Shown: positions 12,816 to 24,366, counted from the first letter of the stretch. The stretch: 64,000 bases of DNA from Panorpa germanica (GCA_963678705.1 OY783212.1:15686001-15750000), one strand, 5' to 3'. Program-made: numbers and translations. The notes: generated by a model not told the origin, from the letters alone.

Positions 12816-13177
12816 CAGAGGCGGCCTTAAGGGGTAGCAAGCAGGGCAACTACCCGGCGTCTCGCTCTTGTAGGGGCCTCGCATTCTCGCGCAACAACCC
12901 AAATAGAAAACTTCATTACTATATATCTATTTGAATCTCGCGCCTCGCTATTTAGAAATTCCACTAGAATCACTGCACGGCATTCATGTACCTCAGTTTA
13001 TCATCATTAATATTTATCATCTTTGTACTTTTATAAAACTTCCAATATAAAATTTTATTTCTCGTCAATTATCATTAAAAATTACATTACAACTTTACAT
13101 TACTTACTTACAATTTACATAATTATACAAAGAACAAGTGCATCGCAAAGTTCTCGCAATGGCTAAGGCCGCTCCTG
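12816..13177. mobile_element. Non-autonomous hAT-type element (MITE), 362 bp
   Basis: The ends are imperfect terminal inverted repeats: CAGAGGCGGCCTTAAGG on the left, and on the right the reverse complement of CAGGAGCGGCCTTAGCC. They are flanked by AGTACTAG (12808-12815) and AGGACTAG (13178-13185), an 8-bp target duplication with one mismatch. CAG-starting ends with 8-bp duplications are the hallmark of the hAT superfamily. The interior has no transposase frame, so the element depends on an autonomous relative. The single mismatch in the duplication suggests moderate age. Confidence 0.8.
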
Positions 13178-13185
13178 AGGACTAG

Positions 13186-15249
13186 TCTGGTAATCGAACC
13201 GTAATTCAGCAAAGCTTGCCTTTATGTTTACTTATATTGCCTTTTGAAACAACTAACTTCCATGGTTTAATATTTCTGTAATTATTGTCAACAATTAATT
13301 TATTTACATATTACATCACAATTACAGGTTTTGAATTGTAATTCTTCTGTAAATGTTTTTTAGGTTATCTATTGTTCTACAATATTCAGTTTTAAACATT
13401 TTTACATTTTACCATCGTTAATATCATTATTTGCTTGATTACACATTTATTGTACAAAATAAATGTGAAAATACTGAAAATGCAATAAATAATTGCAGAC
13501 AACAACTACAGATAATATTTTACAATTTTCAATCGATTAAACAATTTAAATGAAAAAAAAAACAACAACAATCATATTGCGAATTAGAGTGAATTTTTCA
13601 TTATACATAATTTATTCGAAAATTCAAAATGTTTAATAAAAGTAAAATCTCTCTGATCTGATTTCGCCTTTGTTGTATGTGCATACGTTCTATTAATATA
13701 ACTATATATTATGATTGTAAAACCACCCAATTACCCTATACCCTCACTGTACCATGCCCTGTAAAGCATATACTGTACAGTGTGTGCGATAACAACTAAA
13801 TGTCCCAGCAAATTGTACAATTTAATGTACAATAATAAAAACATGTGTTGCAATCTGGATGTAAATCGGTCTATGCTAGAAAGAGATGACATAATATTAT
13901 ATTACGTGTGAGAGAAAGAGAAAAATAAAATATAACGCAATTAAAAAGTTGCATGGAAACTAACCGGGTGTGAGGAAGAGGAAATTATTGAACTGAAAGC
14001 ACAATCAAGAGCTTTGAATAATGGGTTTAAAAAATTTGTGGTTTTAAAAATAACTAAAGTAGGTTTACGTAGTAAAATGCAGTTCGATTTTATATTTTGT
14101 AATGTTACATAAAATAAATAAATATGTGAAACCCGATCCGGATCCGGATGCACGGATCCAAGTTCCCCGACACGTGCATTGGGTTGGCTGGGTGTGGGGG
14201 AGGGGGGTTGTATTCGAGTCACGTTCAAAATACATTTTAAGAGCTTGTATGCTGAGCTTAGTTCCTATCAAAAGCTTTCGATTTCGAAAATTTATACGTT
14301 TATTGCATTTTACCATGAGTTCAGTGTAAACATGTATAAAAGCGTTGTAAGGTATCTAATCAACTTGGACGATGGCTAGGAACATTGTTACTTCAATTAC
14401 TGAGCTCTTGTAATAAGGATTAACTGGAAATGTCTAGTGCTAGTGTATCACGTCCTGGAAATTCAAACTTTACTCGGAAAAAGAACTTTGCTAATATGAA
14501 CACAAAGCAGGTTCATTTGCAAAATTCGAAATACGTAGCTGAAACTTTAAAGTGATACATGAATTTTCTGATATTGGAAAAATATTATTTTTCATGTTCA
14601 TCTTTTGCTATCTCTTGTAAGAATTTTCTAAAGGTACAAGTCCCTGCTTATGAAACATTTTCCATTACCGTAATGGACAGCGAGTGCTAAAGCATTTCAC
14701 AATAATTTTTATCATTGTGCACCTGTGTTGAATGTGTTATTCTGAAAAGTTTCCTCCATTTTCAACTTCTATTATTGGTCTACTTTTACAGGAATCTATT
14801 TTAAACTTAGTTATATATTTGATTAAAAAAGAACTTTTGAAAATTAAAGAAATTTCAAAGAAAATAAATTATCTAATTAAAAATGTCTTACCCTGTGCGT
14901 GCAAAGTTTGCCCAGTATACAATAACGGCTTCTGACAAAGCTACTTCACTCTTTGTGTAGTTTCTTGGAAAATGTGAAAACCCTTCTACCAGGGGTGCTC
15001 CAAAAACATAGGGTAGCTCTTCTCCGTGTACTGTTCCCATGCGCTAAAAAAATAAAGAAGAAATTACTTTACTTATTTGTTTTATCAAGAATAACAATAT
15101 GGAAACAAAATAACGAAATAAAGGAAATGCAATATTTTATATTCAGTTCACACTGTCAAGTGCGTGTTATATTTTAAAGAATCAGACAAGATACCAATTG
15201 CACATAAAAGTTTCGAAAAACTGAAAAATGTCGTTGCTGATGGTGATAC
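13186..15249. other. Non-coding stretch, nothing recognised
   Basis: Mostly AT-rich. A small GC-rich island at 14130-14215 carries CCGGATCCGGAT repeats and a G-run, and is open in three frames by composition only. No exon with plausible splice sites or RNA gene is seen. Confidence 0.55.
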
Positions 15250-15255
15250 GATCAG

Positions 15256-15420
15256 CTTCTCCGTTCAGTTTTAGTTTCAGACGAACTGTCTGGTATTCAC
15301 ATGTAACATAGACGGAGAATTGACGGGATAGGAAGACTCCTCAGTTCTCTATACTCACGTATAACAATTCGGACTAAACAGAGAACTGATAAGACTGCGT
15401 ATTGAAAACTGAACGAATCG
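15256..15420. repeat. Nested inverted repeats, unassigned
   Basis: Outer arms CGTTCAGTTTT (near 15261) and AAAACTGAACG (near 15407) enclose inner arms TCAGTTCTCT (near 15341) and AGAGAACTGA (near 15376). CAGTT/AACTG words recur throughout. The arrangement suggests a small foldback element or decayed MITE; no target duplication is clear. Confidence 0.35.
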
Positions 15421-15429
15421 TGTAAATGG

Positions 15430-16523
15430 TCCGACCTCGGAAACATGAATTGAAATCGAAACTGAAAGTGAATAAAAAACTGATCTCACCGTCTGAAAAT
15501 GCTGTATAAAGAGATTTCACGTCGTAGTTGTACTACAGAAAATAAAGCTACATTTATTTTGGTCTGTAACTCGTAGAATTGACTATGTAGGTACATACTC
15601 GCATAACCATAAATAATTTTAAATTGCGAATTCGAAACAGACATTTTCTCCCACAGTTCTGCGTTTGTTGTACTCGCGTATTTACATATGTATATGTTTT
15701 TCAAACGGTTATAAGGTGATATGTTCATCCTATTCCATTGAACAATTTTCTTTTGTGCGTTACAAAATCGAACTTAAACTCAATGGTTAACTGCTTGTAC
15801 AATTTATAACGTCTTTATAATATTTGTGTCATTTTTATTAGACAAGAATATTATTTCATAATATTATTTAAGTTGAAGTTTTTTTTTCATAAAATGCACC
15901 ATATTTAATATCGGTTTATTTTTTAAACAGAAAGAATATTTATCAGGATCCTCTAATGTTCATTCATTCGTGATTCGAGAGTATATCCGGTTTAACCTTC
16001 GTAGATAAATGCTACGCTCGCTACGAGATGATTCATACATAAGGTTACGTTCGTAGCAGAGCAAAAAATACCGGCTATATGAGTTATTCTATTTTAAACG
16101 GGTATGTAAATGGTATATAAGGGTATATAACATTTAGAAGAATCGAAGAAAGAAGCAATGAAAAAAGGGGAAATTTTTTTAGATAACAAAATTATTGTCT
16201 GACAATGCTATTAAATAATATGGAATACGGAATATTGAAAAATAAAAATGTTTTTTCATTAAATGTGTATTATATATATTTTGTTTTATATTCTCTTAAT
16301 ATTTTGTAATACTACTCTTGTGAAGATATTTCTGTAGCAGTTAACTTTTTTATGTTAGGTAAACCTAGAGTATAATTAACTGTGTTTAACGAGTAATATG
16401 TGAATAGCACTAATCAGGTATACTAATCAACGTTGATTGGGACTCCATAAAATATTATAATGTTAAACTAAACGATTAACAATTTGTTTGAAAATAGTGT
16501 TTAATATTTGCTTTTTTTTCTAG
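15430..16523. other. Non-coding stretch, nothing recognised
   Basis: AT-rich sequence with no supported gene or repeat. It ends in a pyrimidine-rich tract and CTAG immediately before the candidate exon at 16524. Confidence 0.55.
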
Positions 16524-16570
16524 ATGACCAAACTACCGACTAAAGGAAGCTCCAGAAATGCCGGAAAAGG
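16524..16570 (+). CDS. Candidate 47-bp exon of an unidentified gene
   Basis: A strong acceptor (pyrimidine tract followed by CTAG at 16520-16523) precedes ATGACCAAACTACCGAC. A strong donor, AAAGG|GTAAGTG, follows at 16571. The segment is open and would encode MTKLPTKGSSRNAGKG. The splice-site pair is better than expected by chance in this AT-rich DNA, and the segment itself is less AT-rich than its surroundings. No protein family is recognised. It lies on the strand opposite to neuroligin, so it would belong to another transcript. It could equally be a coincidental pair of sites. Confidence 0.25.
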
Positions 16571-16630
16571 GTAAGTGAAGATTATTTAATAACTATAATC
16601 GTAATAAACAAAACAACTTTATTTATTTAA

Positions 16631-17042
16631 GGTGAAACGATACTTCACCATTTTTGATTCGCGAAATACAGATGGCCATACTATATAGCAGGTTAAATAC
16701 TACCAAAAAAATCATGTTTTTTTATGTTTAAATCGTTTTATGTATGTAACTAAAAACGCGAATCAAAATCTAAAGCTGCAATTAGTTAGATGAATAACGT
16801 ATCTACATTTTAAGCTTGCTTACACTGACTTTTAATGAGTTCGAACCGCAAAAATAACTTTTGAAAATGAATATTGCTATATTTTCTAGTTAAATTCCAA
16901 TTTTCTGGTAACATTTCTAAGGGTTTGTCATAAATTTTATACCCTTCATTATGGTTCTCAGACTTACGCTTAAGAGTATTCGATGATACCCCAGTCAGCC
17001 ATCCATATTTCGCGAGAAAAAATGGCCAAGTATCGTTTCACC
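16631..17042. mobile_element. TTAA-flanked MITE with about 45-bp inverted ends
   Basis: The left end starts GGTGAAACGATACTT; the right end is its reverse complement. The inverted repeat continues through CCATTTTT, TCGCGAAATA and GATGGC with a few mismatches. Both ends abut TTAA (16627-16630 and 17043-17046). The 412-bp element has no coding frame. A TTAA target is used by piggyBac and some Sola elements. The terminal bases are not the usual piggyBac CCY start, so the superfamily stays open. Confidence 0.75.
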
Positions 17043-17049
17043 TTAATGT

Positions 17050-19654
17050 GTTATCTAATATTAATTTGTGCCATATTCTTTATTTGCTCTTGCACCAAAT
17101 TCCATTCTATATAGAGTAAATGTTGTACCTATAGTGACTTTCTAAGGAGTTGCCAATGGTCTTGATCAATTAGAAACGATGTTTGAACCAAAGCGCAGTG
17201 ATTTTGTATGCACTATAAATAAACCACGGTACTGATTCTGCAACGTTACGCTTTTATGAATAACACTGCCCAAGCACTATTTGTATAATTACAAGATCCG
17301 AAGCATGTCATATGGTCGAAAATGATTACAGTAACCAGTAGCATTGAAGTTAACGACAGCGTTAGTTATAAACGAAGTCAAACATGTCGTTTTGTATATC
17401 ACGTGACTTCGTGATATCCGATATGAACTGGTCACGTTTAGTACCTGATGGGTGGGGTGGGAAGGGTAGAGGGAGACGATGCGATGTTAGAGTGGAATGG
17501 GTGTATCTATAGACTGAGAGGTAGAACATTATTGAAGTCTCCACACGTATACTTGTCAACATATGTGTGGTAGCAGCTTTCAATAATCTGCCAGGCTGCG
17601 TGATAGTATCGAGATTCACTATGTGTAACAAGTTGGAGATATATATTACAAAACGGTCACGATCGGCTGGAGTAAGCTCGGGCTCGGGCTAGGGCTCGGG
17701 CATGGTATCAGGGATTGTAATAAAGATGAACTCTCTCTCTGTGTGTGTGTTTAGTTCATTTCATTAGATTTTAACGTGTAAAAGATTTAATTTAAAAATG
17801 ATATTCGAACCGTAATTAAAGTATATTACCCCCTTTTGTGTCCCTCCGACAGATACCTATTTGCACGAAAAACATGAACGTAATAAGAGATTTTGTGTCC
17901 CGCTACTGACAAATTTAATAAATATTTACCACAAATTATACTTTAATATCAGCGATCTAAATTAAAGGTGAGAATAGTTTCAAACAGCGCTTACAGAGGC
18001 ACTTCTATTCAATTGACGTCATCTTTAAGCGCGCCACTTGAACATTACACTTAACTAAATGTCTACTGGTATGATGTTTGGCTCGGAGCTTAAAGCTCGT
18101 TCCACATATGCTGAACCCGTGCACCAATGTGTTGCAGACAATTTGTAGAAAATGCATATTGCATATATATAGGCTTTGTTCTATTTTAAGCTAGACTGTT
18201 ATTATGCTGGTTTCACACCGGAGAGACAGTTCAATAAAACACGAACAAAAACTTGTTTTTCTAAAAAAAAAACACCAATGTTTACACCAAAGAAACAGTT
18301 CTTAAAACATTTTTGTTTTTTGTTGCTGTTTTAGTAAACAAAACACATTCTCATCTCGAATCGGTAAGATCATGTTGTTGTTTTTTAGTTTGTTTGTTTG
18401 TCACTCGCAGTTTTGTTTTTTGTGAACATTTACGCTTGTCAGTAGTTGTTTATCATGTTTCTAATTTCTATGGGACACGCAGAAAAACACTAAAAACCAG
18501 TCTGTTCAGTGTGAGCAGTATCGAACAGTATCTTGAAATTATACGATAAAAAGGTTTTAGATAATACGAGTATAAAGAAAAAAGAGTTGTGAACTACGGT
18601 TGAGGGTTAATAAAACTATTTATTAAAAGAGAATAAAAATAATTCACAAACGGGTGTATTACGTCTTTATACTATGACTTTCTATAAGGTTTTCCTTGTA
18701 TTCTTCCACATTATCTTACCACTATCTGCATCAGTAGTAGTTTATAGTATGAATGAACTAATGCTCTCTCTAACAATTCATAGATTTGATTGTTATTCTA
18801 TATGATAATTAAAATAGATAGGGAGGCTGGGCAGTTAAAACCAATCATATATATAGAAAATAAAATTGAAACAATACTTTACAAAGAGTTTAATTTCAAT
18901 TACCGTAAAAATTACATTTGTGATAAATTTCGAAATACCATTTACTCTTTTTTATTATTATTCTATTTACAATTTTACAATTCTATGAGTAAATATATAT
19001 AATATACCTTTCGTTTTCTCCTCTTTTTTGTTATCTGTTTTATCCATTTAATTTCCCAAGGGCACGAATTGAAGCCGCGAATCGTTCAAATAAAAAATAT
19101 AATACATAAAACACAAACCATAAACAGTTTTGAATAAATAATATCAATATGGTACCACTTTCTTTTCCTATTTGATTGTATGATGCTGCTACAAAAAGAA
19201 ATGTTCTGAAAATGAAAATTGTAGAGTGCCAGTATATCGTGCCTCGTTTCGTTCACGGGCTTGTGAAGTTTGTCGTATTCAGACAACTTCACAACTCTCA
19301 ATAATACATCAATTGAATTGAACGTTGAAAAACGACGAACGGAAAGTAAAGCATAATAACAAGATGTATTAATATACCTTATACGTATATATGTATGCGT
19401 ATGGCTACATTGAAATCATTTCCAAAGCCGTGACGTCATAAGGCGGCTCCGGAATGCTACAATACTAATATATATTATCAACCACATTGAAAGTACTTTG
19501 CGTTGTGTACGCCGCGATGTAATTAAACTTTATTCTTAGTTTATGTGTCTAAACTTCTGTTATGTATTAAAACTAGTAATTAAACTTATTTATGAACGGA
19601 CCCTTCTCTGCCCCCTATCAATGACTCTTAAATAAACAAATTGTTTCTTTCGGC
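17050..19654. other. Non-coding stretch, nothing recognised
   Basis: It holds a GGGCTC-type microsatellite at 17676-17701, a short (CT)n/(GT)n run at about 17730-17751, and T/G-rich sequence around 18300-18420. Open frames here are short and low-complexity. No exon or RNA gene is supported. Confidence 0.6.
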
Positions 19655-19662
19655 GTGTGGAC

Positions 19663-19943
19663 CAATAAAGTAGTGTGACTTAGACGGGTTCTGTATCAAA
19701 ATTTATTGGGGTGCCCAAATGATGGGTAAAGATTTTTCACAAAAAGAACAAAGCAAAGACGCTCGCATTGAATTAAAATAATTATATATTGATTATCCGT
19801 TATTACTTACAATTAATACTTATAAGAACTAAGCTAAGTACGGCATAAGAGTTTAATTTTTGCTTTGTATACACGTTTGGGGCACTTTTAGCCAAGGGCC
19901 CCGTATCATTCATACGGCAGATACGGCGGTAGCTACGGCACTG
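19663..19943. mobile_element. Non-autonomous hAT-type MITE, copy 1 (281 bp)
   Basis: The ends are CAATAAAGTAG (decayed from CAGTGAAGTAGC) and the reverse complement of CAGTGCCGTAGCTACCG. They are flanked by GTGTGGAC (19655-19662) and GCGTGGAC (19944-19951), an 8-bp duplication with one mismatch. The whole length aligns with the element at 47393-47699, including TGTATCAAAATTTRTTGGGG, CACAAAAAGAACAAAG, TTATATATTGATTAT and CCGTATCATT-ATACGGC. It is non-coding, so it was moved by a transposase encoded elsewhere. Confidence 0.82.
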
Positions 19944-19951
19944 GCGTGGAC

Positions 19952-20676
19952 CCTTAGATGTCCTAATTGAAGCGCAGATAGGGAAATTTTGTTACATATA
20001 ACGGAAGGTAAGATAATATAAATTGTCTTCTGTTTCTTAATTTGATATTTTGAGATGTTACAATGTTATCCAAGACCCTAATGTGATATAAAAAACATTC
20101 CCGTATCGTTTTTTCCTTTTCGGGGCACTACCAATGTCCTTCCATTATATTTCCACGAAACTGTATACTAAACCTTGCCTGTTTACTGCGGGTATATACA
20201 AAATTGAAAGTGACAGTTCGTGGCAAAATGGTTTCCAACCTCAGTGTTTTCTTTAACATATTTTTGTGATGTCATCAAAAGATGATTAATTGTATGAAAG
20301 GTCATTTTACATTTCAATTTTCATCATTTAATGAATCTAGTTTAATTATTTAATATAGGGATTAAATAACACGGTTGATTTAATTTAACAATAACATAGT
20401 TTGTCTCTGTATTGAATTTCAAATACTCGTACATCAATATATTTACATAATTAATTTAGTTTATTTTAATATGAACTCTGCAGTTAAATTGATGTTGTTC
20501 TGTAATAATTAAACAATGATAATTAATAAACACGCTCATACAAATCACACCTGTGCAAAACAAAGACTTTAAATAATATAGAAAATTCAATAAAGAGAGA
20601 ACACTGTTTGTTATTAAATAATTGGAAATAAATGAAGGTGCAGTCTCTGAATTAAAAAATGACGGATATTAATAAA
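19952..20676. other. Non-coding stretch, nothing recognised
   Basis: AT-rich sequence between the hAT MITE and the mariner copy, with no supported gene or repeat. Confidence 0.55.
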
Positions 20677-21585
20677 TGAGGTCTGTTCAAAAAATAAGGT
20701 ATCGAATAAGGTTCGATTATCGATTTTTTTATTTTGTTATGTTGGTACACTCGTCTCGAACATATGTTCACAGTTTTAGCTATATAGCACATTTAGTTTG
20801 TTTGTGAGAAGCATACAAGTTAGATGTGTTTTGCGTGTTCGGCGATTTTTCTGCTGTCGAAAAACATAGATCAAAGAGTTTGCATTAAATTTTGTGTGAA
20901 AAATGGAATCAAGTGCTCCAAAACACTTGAAATGTTGAAAGTGGCATACGGTGAGTCTACTTTAAGCCAAAAAAATGTTTACAAGTGGTACAAGCTTTTC
21001 ACAGAAGGTCGAGAAGATGTGAATGACGACGCTCGCCCTGGACGCCCCAGCACATCAACAACCGATGAAAATGTTGAGGAAGTGAAGAAAATTGTTATGG
21101 AGAATCGTCGAATCACTATTAGAGAAGTTGCTGAGGATATCGGCATATCGGTTGGCTCATGCCATGCAATTTTTTCGGAAATTTTGGGCATGAAGCATGT
21201 GGCAGCGAAGTTTGTTAATGCACCTGCTTACTCGTCATTGCTTGTTCGTAATTTTTTGGCCAAAAACAACACCGTAATCATGCCTCAGCCACCGTATTCA
21301 CTAGATTTGGCCCCCTGCGACTTTTTCCTGTTCCCAAGATTGAAGAGACCCATGAAAGGTCGGCGTTTTGAGACGATTGAGGAGATACAAACCGAATCGC
21401 TGAGAGAGCTCAAGAGCATACCAAAAAGTGCATATCAGAACTGCTTCGAGGATTGGAAAAAACGCTGGCACAAGTGTATTATATCTGAGGGGGACTACTT
21501 TGAAGGGGACAAAATAGAAATTGATGAATAAATAAATATTTTTCGATAAAAATGAAAATTCACCTTATTTTTTGAACAGACAGCG
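20677..21585 (+). mobile_element. Tc1/mariner element, internally deleted
   Basis: Perfect 20-bp inverted repeats (GTCTGTTCAAAAAATAAGGT at 20681-20700 and its complement at 21562-21581) bound a transposase-derived frame. A TA follows on the right (21586-21587); the left TA is blurred, so the outer ends are approximate. The perfect inverted repeats could still be recognised by a related transposase. It lies in or just downstream of the neuroligin locus, about 1.7 kb from the nearest recognised exon. Confidence 0.9.
20824..21531 (+). CDS. Mariner transposase, internal deletion of the catalytic core
   Basis: The 235-residue frame shows the mariner DNA-binding N terminus: VCIKFCVKNGIKCSKTLEML, then GREDVNDDARPGRPSTS, then the second helix-turn-helix ITIREVAEDIGIS. 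After residue 138 (KHVAAKFV) it jumps to NAPAYSSLLVRNFLAKN. It then continues with SLDLAPCDFFLFPRLK and a normal C terminus (WKKRWHKCIISEGDYFEGD). Full-length transposases of this type have about 345 residues, so roughly 110-125 residues are gone, including the first catalytic Asp and the HD before NAPA. Only the last Asp of the D,D34D triad remains. The N-terminal residues before NIDQRV are probably not native. The protein should be catalytically dead but might still bind the repeats. Confidence 0.88.
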   Translation: MCFACSAIFLLSKNIDQRVCIKFCVKNGIKCSKTLEMLKVAYGESTLSQKNVYKWYKLFTEGREDVNDDARPGRPSTSTTDENVEEVKKIVMENRRITIREVAEDIGISVGSCHAIFSEILGMKHVAAKFVNAPAYSSLLVRNFLAKNNTVIMPQPPYSLDLAPCDFFLFPRLKRPMKGRRFETIEEIQTESLRELKSIPKSAYQNCFEDWKKRWHKCIISEGDYFEGDKIEIDE

Positions 21586-21589
21586 TATA

Positions 21590-23328
21590 TAAAAAAGAGG
21601 AACATAAATGTAAATGTTATTTTATATTGTAATAGAAGACAGTTGATCTAAAGCCGGTATTAAACATAAGCTATGTCTTAATATTTAATGGACTATGCGT
21701 CGCTGTTATACAGGTATGCATTGACAATTTAAGTAGAAAATGAAGCAGCGAAATTTCTATAGGAAAAAGCATAAAACGGGTACAGAATTACAAGGCAGAC
21801 AAAAACAAAAAAAACTTCAGTTTCCTGGCTGAATGGCAGTTAACACTTTCCGATTCTAGAATAATCTTATTAGTTTTTAAAAGTTATCGCATTATTAGCA
21901 ATTACTCTTATATTATCTCAGTACTTTCCCATCGTAACTACACTTTTGCAATAGACTTTTCAAAGTTTTAGAAGAAAATGTGATGTATAGTACTCATACT
22001 CATATATTGTACAAAAGTATATTGTTCAAGTAAATTATGAAACTTTTACTTTGAGTTTGAAAGTTTTATTATAATTTATTTGTACTAGTATAATATATGA
22101 GAAATTTATTAAACTAATTTAAATTAAAACAATTCCCTTAAGAAATTTGTTAACGAGAAGAATTTCTTTGCACAGGTAGATGAAGATTGTGTGGAAAGAG
22201 AGAGGAGGGAGTGGTTGAAATTGTATTCTTACTATGAATTATTCTGTGCAAGTTATTAACTTTATTATGACAACTTTAATGCAATAGTTTATTTTACTTT
22301 ATCGTTTTGATATATTTTATGCTCGTGTATGACATAATTAATTTTGAATAGATATGTGCAAGTATATTCAATTTTAATTAACAGTGATTCCCAATTTATT
22401 AAATTTTACTAATTAATTTAGGTATTTGCATCACACATAATTGAGGTATGAAAACAGTAAATGACAAACCTTAATTTGGAGACACTTTTTTTATAAACCT
22501 GTAATTCTATGTAAATTTAAAAAATACGAAACAATACGTTTTAATTTTTGTTCCGCAGTTTTTGAGTAAGAATCATTCATATGTCCATATATGGACCGAA
22601 TCAATTTTTTACTCGGAAAATGTATTTTATATTTCATTAATTCTCTAAAAAGATTTCTTCAGATTAAATAATTCCTAAAAAAATTTTTTAACACTGCGAT
22701 TAGTTTTATAATTCAATTAATCTGCAAAAAAGGTTTGTTTATTTTCAAACAGCTATAACACAAGTCACATAACGTTGTATATTCCGTCATAAGCCGCCTC
22801 TAATTCGTTTTACACCACATTTCATACAACTGCGCGTGGTGCTGACTGTATTGTACGTTATAAATGAAGGTAACGACATTTTAAATACTGGAGCACCTGT
22901 GGAAGATGTGGACATGCCCGTTTTATCGTGGCTTTTGTCTGTTATGAATAGAATCATTACTCTCACCACGTTATCAGATTAGGACGTTTAAATCTAAAAT
23001 AAATACGTAAAACGAACAAAATTAGAACGAAAATTGTGCTTGAGAACTAATTACATCTGAATAAATAATCAACAAGCTCAAAAACGCAATTGTTAAAGGT
23101 TAAACAAAAAGTGATACTTTTCGAATTATCGCTGCATTTCCACCAGATAAGGATATAAGGCTTCTACTCAATAAAATGAAGTCAATAGATTATCATTTAT
23201 AAAATACAAATAAGGAATCCGAAAAAATATATAAAGTCTAATTCAAAATCGTGGTTACTTACATAGTCATATTTTCTTTTAACATATAAAGAACATAGTA
23301 TCACTAATAAATAAGTAGAATTCCTCAC
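21590..23328. other. Downstream intron of neuroligin or 3' region; nothing else recognised
   Basis: After the donor at 23329/23328 no further neuroligin exon is found. The conserved continuation after the YPQ-coding exon end is absent on the minus strand as far as 21590, and none was noticed as far as position 1. A 60-odd-codon open frame on the plus strand around 22775-22981 matches nothing known. Confidence 0.5.
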
Positions 23329-23707
23329 CTGTGGATAATCCCCATCCTTCGTTTGATAATCAAAAACATAAAAGAATGTTTTCGGTCCATTTGATTCTTG
23401 GCCAGGAGGTGGAGGTTGCGAACTTAGCAAATCTCCCGTTTGTACAAGTGGCGCTACGAATTGTGCATCACTTAACGCAGCTACTGCAGCGTCTCTGGTA
23501 TTTATCGGGTGCTGAACCGTTCTTTCCCAGTCCGTGTATTCGTTAACTACTGTGAAAAATATTTCTGACAGATGATATGTATAGGCATTGCGAACGTAGG
23601 TGCGTAGTATCTTATCTCTCCGTTCTCCTTCGAATCCGCTTTGGACATCTGCTGCGGAGAACCGCCAGAGTGCTTCGCTGGTCACGACACCAAACAATAA
23701 GTCGTAT
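23329..23707 (-). CDS. Nlg: Neuroligin, internal exon (esterase-like domain, C-terminal part)
   Basis: The exon runs from acceptor TTTACAG|ATACGAC (start 23707) to donor CCACAG|GTGAGG (end 23329). It continues the frame of the exon at 23772-24366 across a 64-bp intron, the split codon giving R before YDLLFGVVTSEALWRF. It encodes FSAADVQSGFEGERRDKILR, TYVRNAYTYHLSEIFFTVVN and the segment ending TFFYVFDYQTKDGDYPQ. These blocks are typical of insect neuroligins, the postsynaptic adhesion proteins that bind neurexin. The transmembrane and cytoplasmic exons are not seen downstream. Confidence 0.92.
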
Positions 23708-23771
23708 CTGTAAAGGAAATTAATGTTACTTGGAGATTTTTAATATTTTTAAAGTTGCTTCAAATCTTTAC

Positions 23772-24366
23772 CTGTTTTGTCCATGCCTTGATGTCAACAT
23801 GGATTCTCCTCGTTTTATATTACTGTTGTAAGATCCGATTCCGGACACGCTGGAGAATCCCTGCATTTCCGATGGAATGAAATATGTTAGTAGCTCTTTA
23901 GCAAAGTCAGTTTTAATGACAACTCCGTCTACAGAAGGTCCAAAGGCACTAAGATAACTTGGTGGTGTAATCTCAGCCGTTAGCAGCTCCTCTAGCGGCG
24001 CATCTCTCAAGCAATCCACTATCATTTCATGATCTTTACTCAAATCAGCAGGTACCGTACAATTCGTTTGCTTTGCTAACTTCACAGCGTACGAAACAGG
24101 ATCTTCAACTAATGCCCACGAACTCAAAGCTGATCCGGATAATAAAATAGCACGATGAAATAATCCGGGCATTACTGCGGGTGACGTCATTAGGAAATTA
24201 ATACATGCCGCACCACTTCCATGTCCTGCGAGAGTTACGCATCCTGGATCCCCTCCAAATAACGCAATATTTTGTTGTACCCAATGCAGAGCAGCGATCT
24301 GGTCCATGAGGCCGTAGTTAGCGACGCGGGCCTTCACGTGGGGGGCAGGGTTGGCGTTTAGGAATC
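23772..24366 (-). CDS. Nlg: Neuroligin, large internal exon with the inactive nucleophile elbow
   Basis: It runs from acceptor GTTCCAG|GATTCC (24366) to donor AAACAG|GTAAAG (23772). The product begins GFLNANPAPHVKARVANYGL and MDQIAALHWVQQNIALFGGD, the alpha/beta-hydrolase core shared by cholinesterases and neuroligins. Where acetylcholinesterase has the GESAG elbow, the sequence reads GHGSG: the nucleophilic serine is Gly, so the domain is non-enzymatic, as in known neuroligins. Further blocks are INFLMTSPAVMPGLFHRAIL and FGPSVDGVVIKTDF, then KRGESMLTSRHGQNR. The in-frame ATG upstream of the acceptor lies in the intron and is not a start. Genomic position and strand agree with the exons at 27046-27195 and 23329-23707. 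Confidence 0.95.

Noticed and set aside
14102-14379. Overlapping frames across a CCGGATCCGGAT/G-rich island
   Set aside because: The openness comes from a simple repeat-rich composition; nothing recognisable is encoded.
22775-22981. Open frame of over 60 codons on the plus strand containing NEGNDILNTGAPVEDVDMPV
   Set aside because: It reads like coding sequence but matches no family I know, has no clear start and lies opposite to the neuroligin strand. Left out for lack of support.
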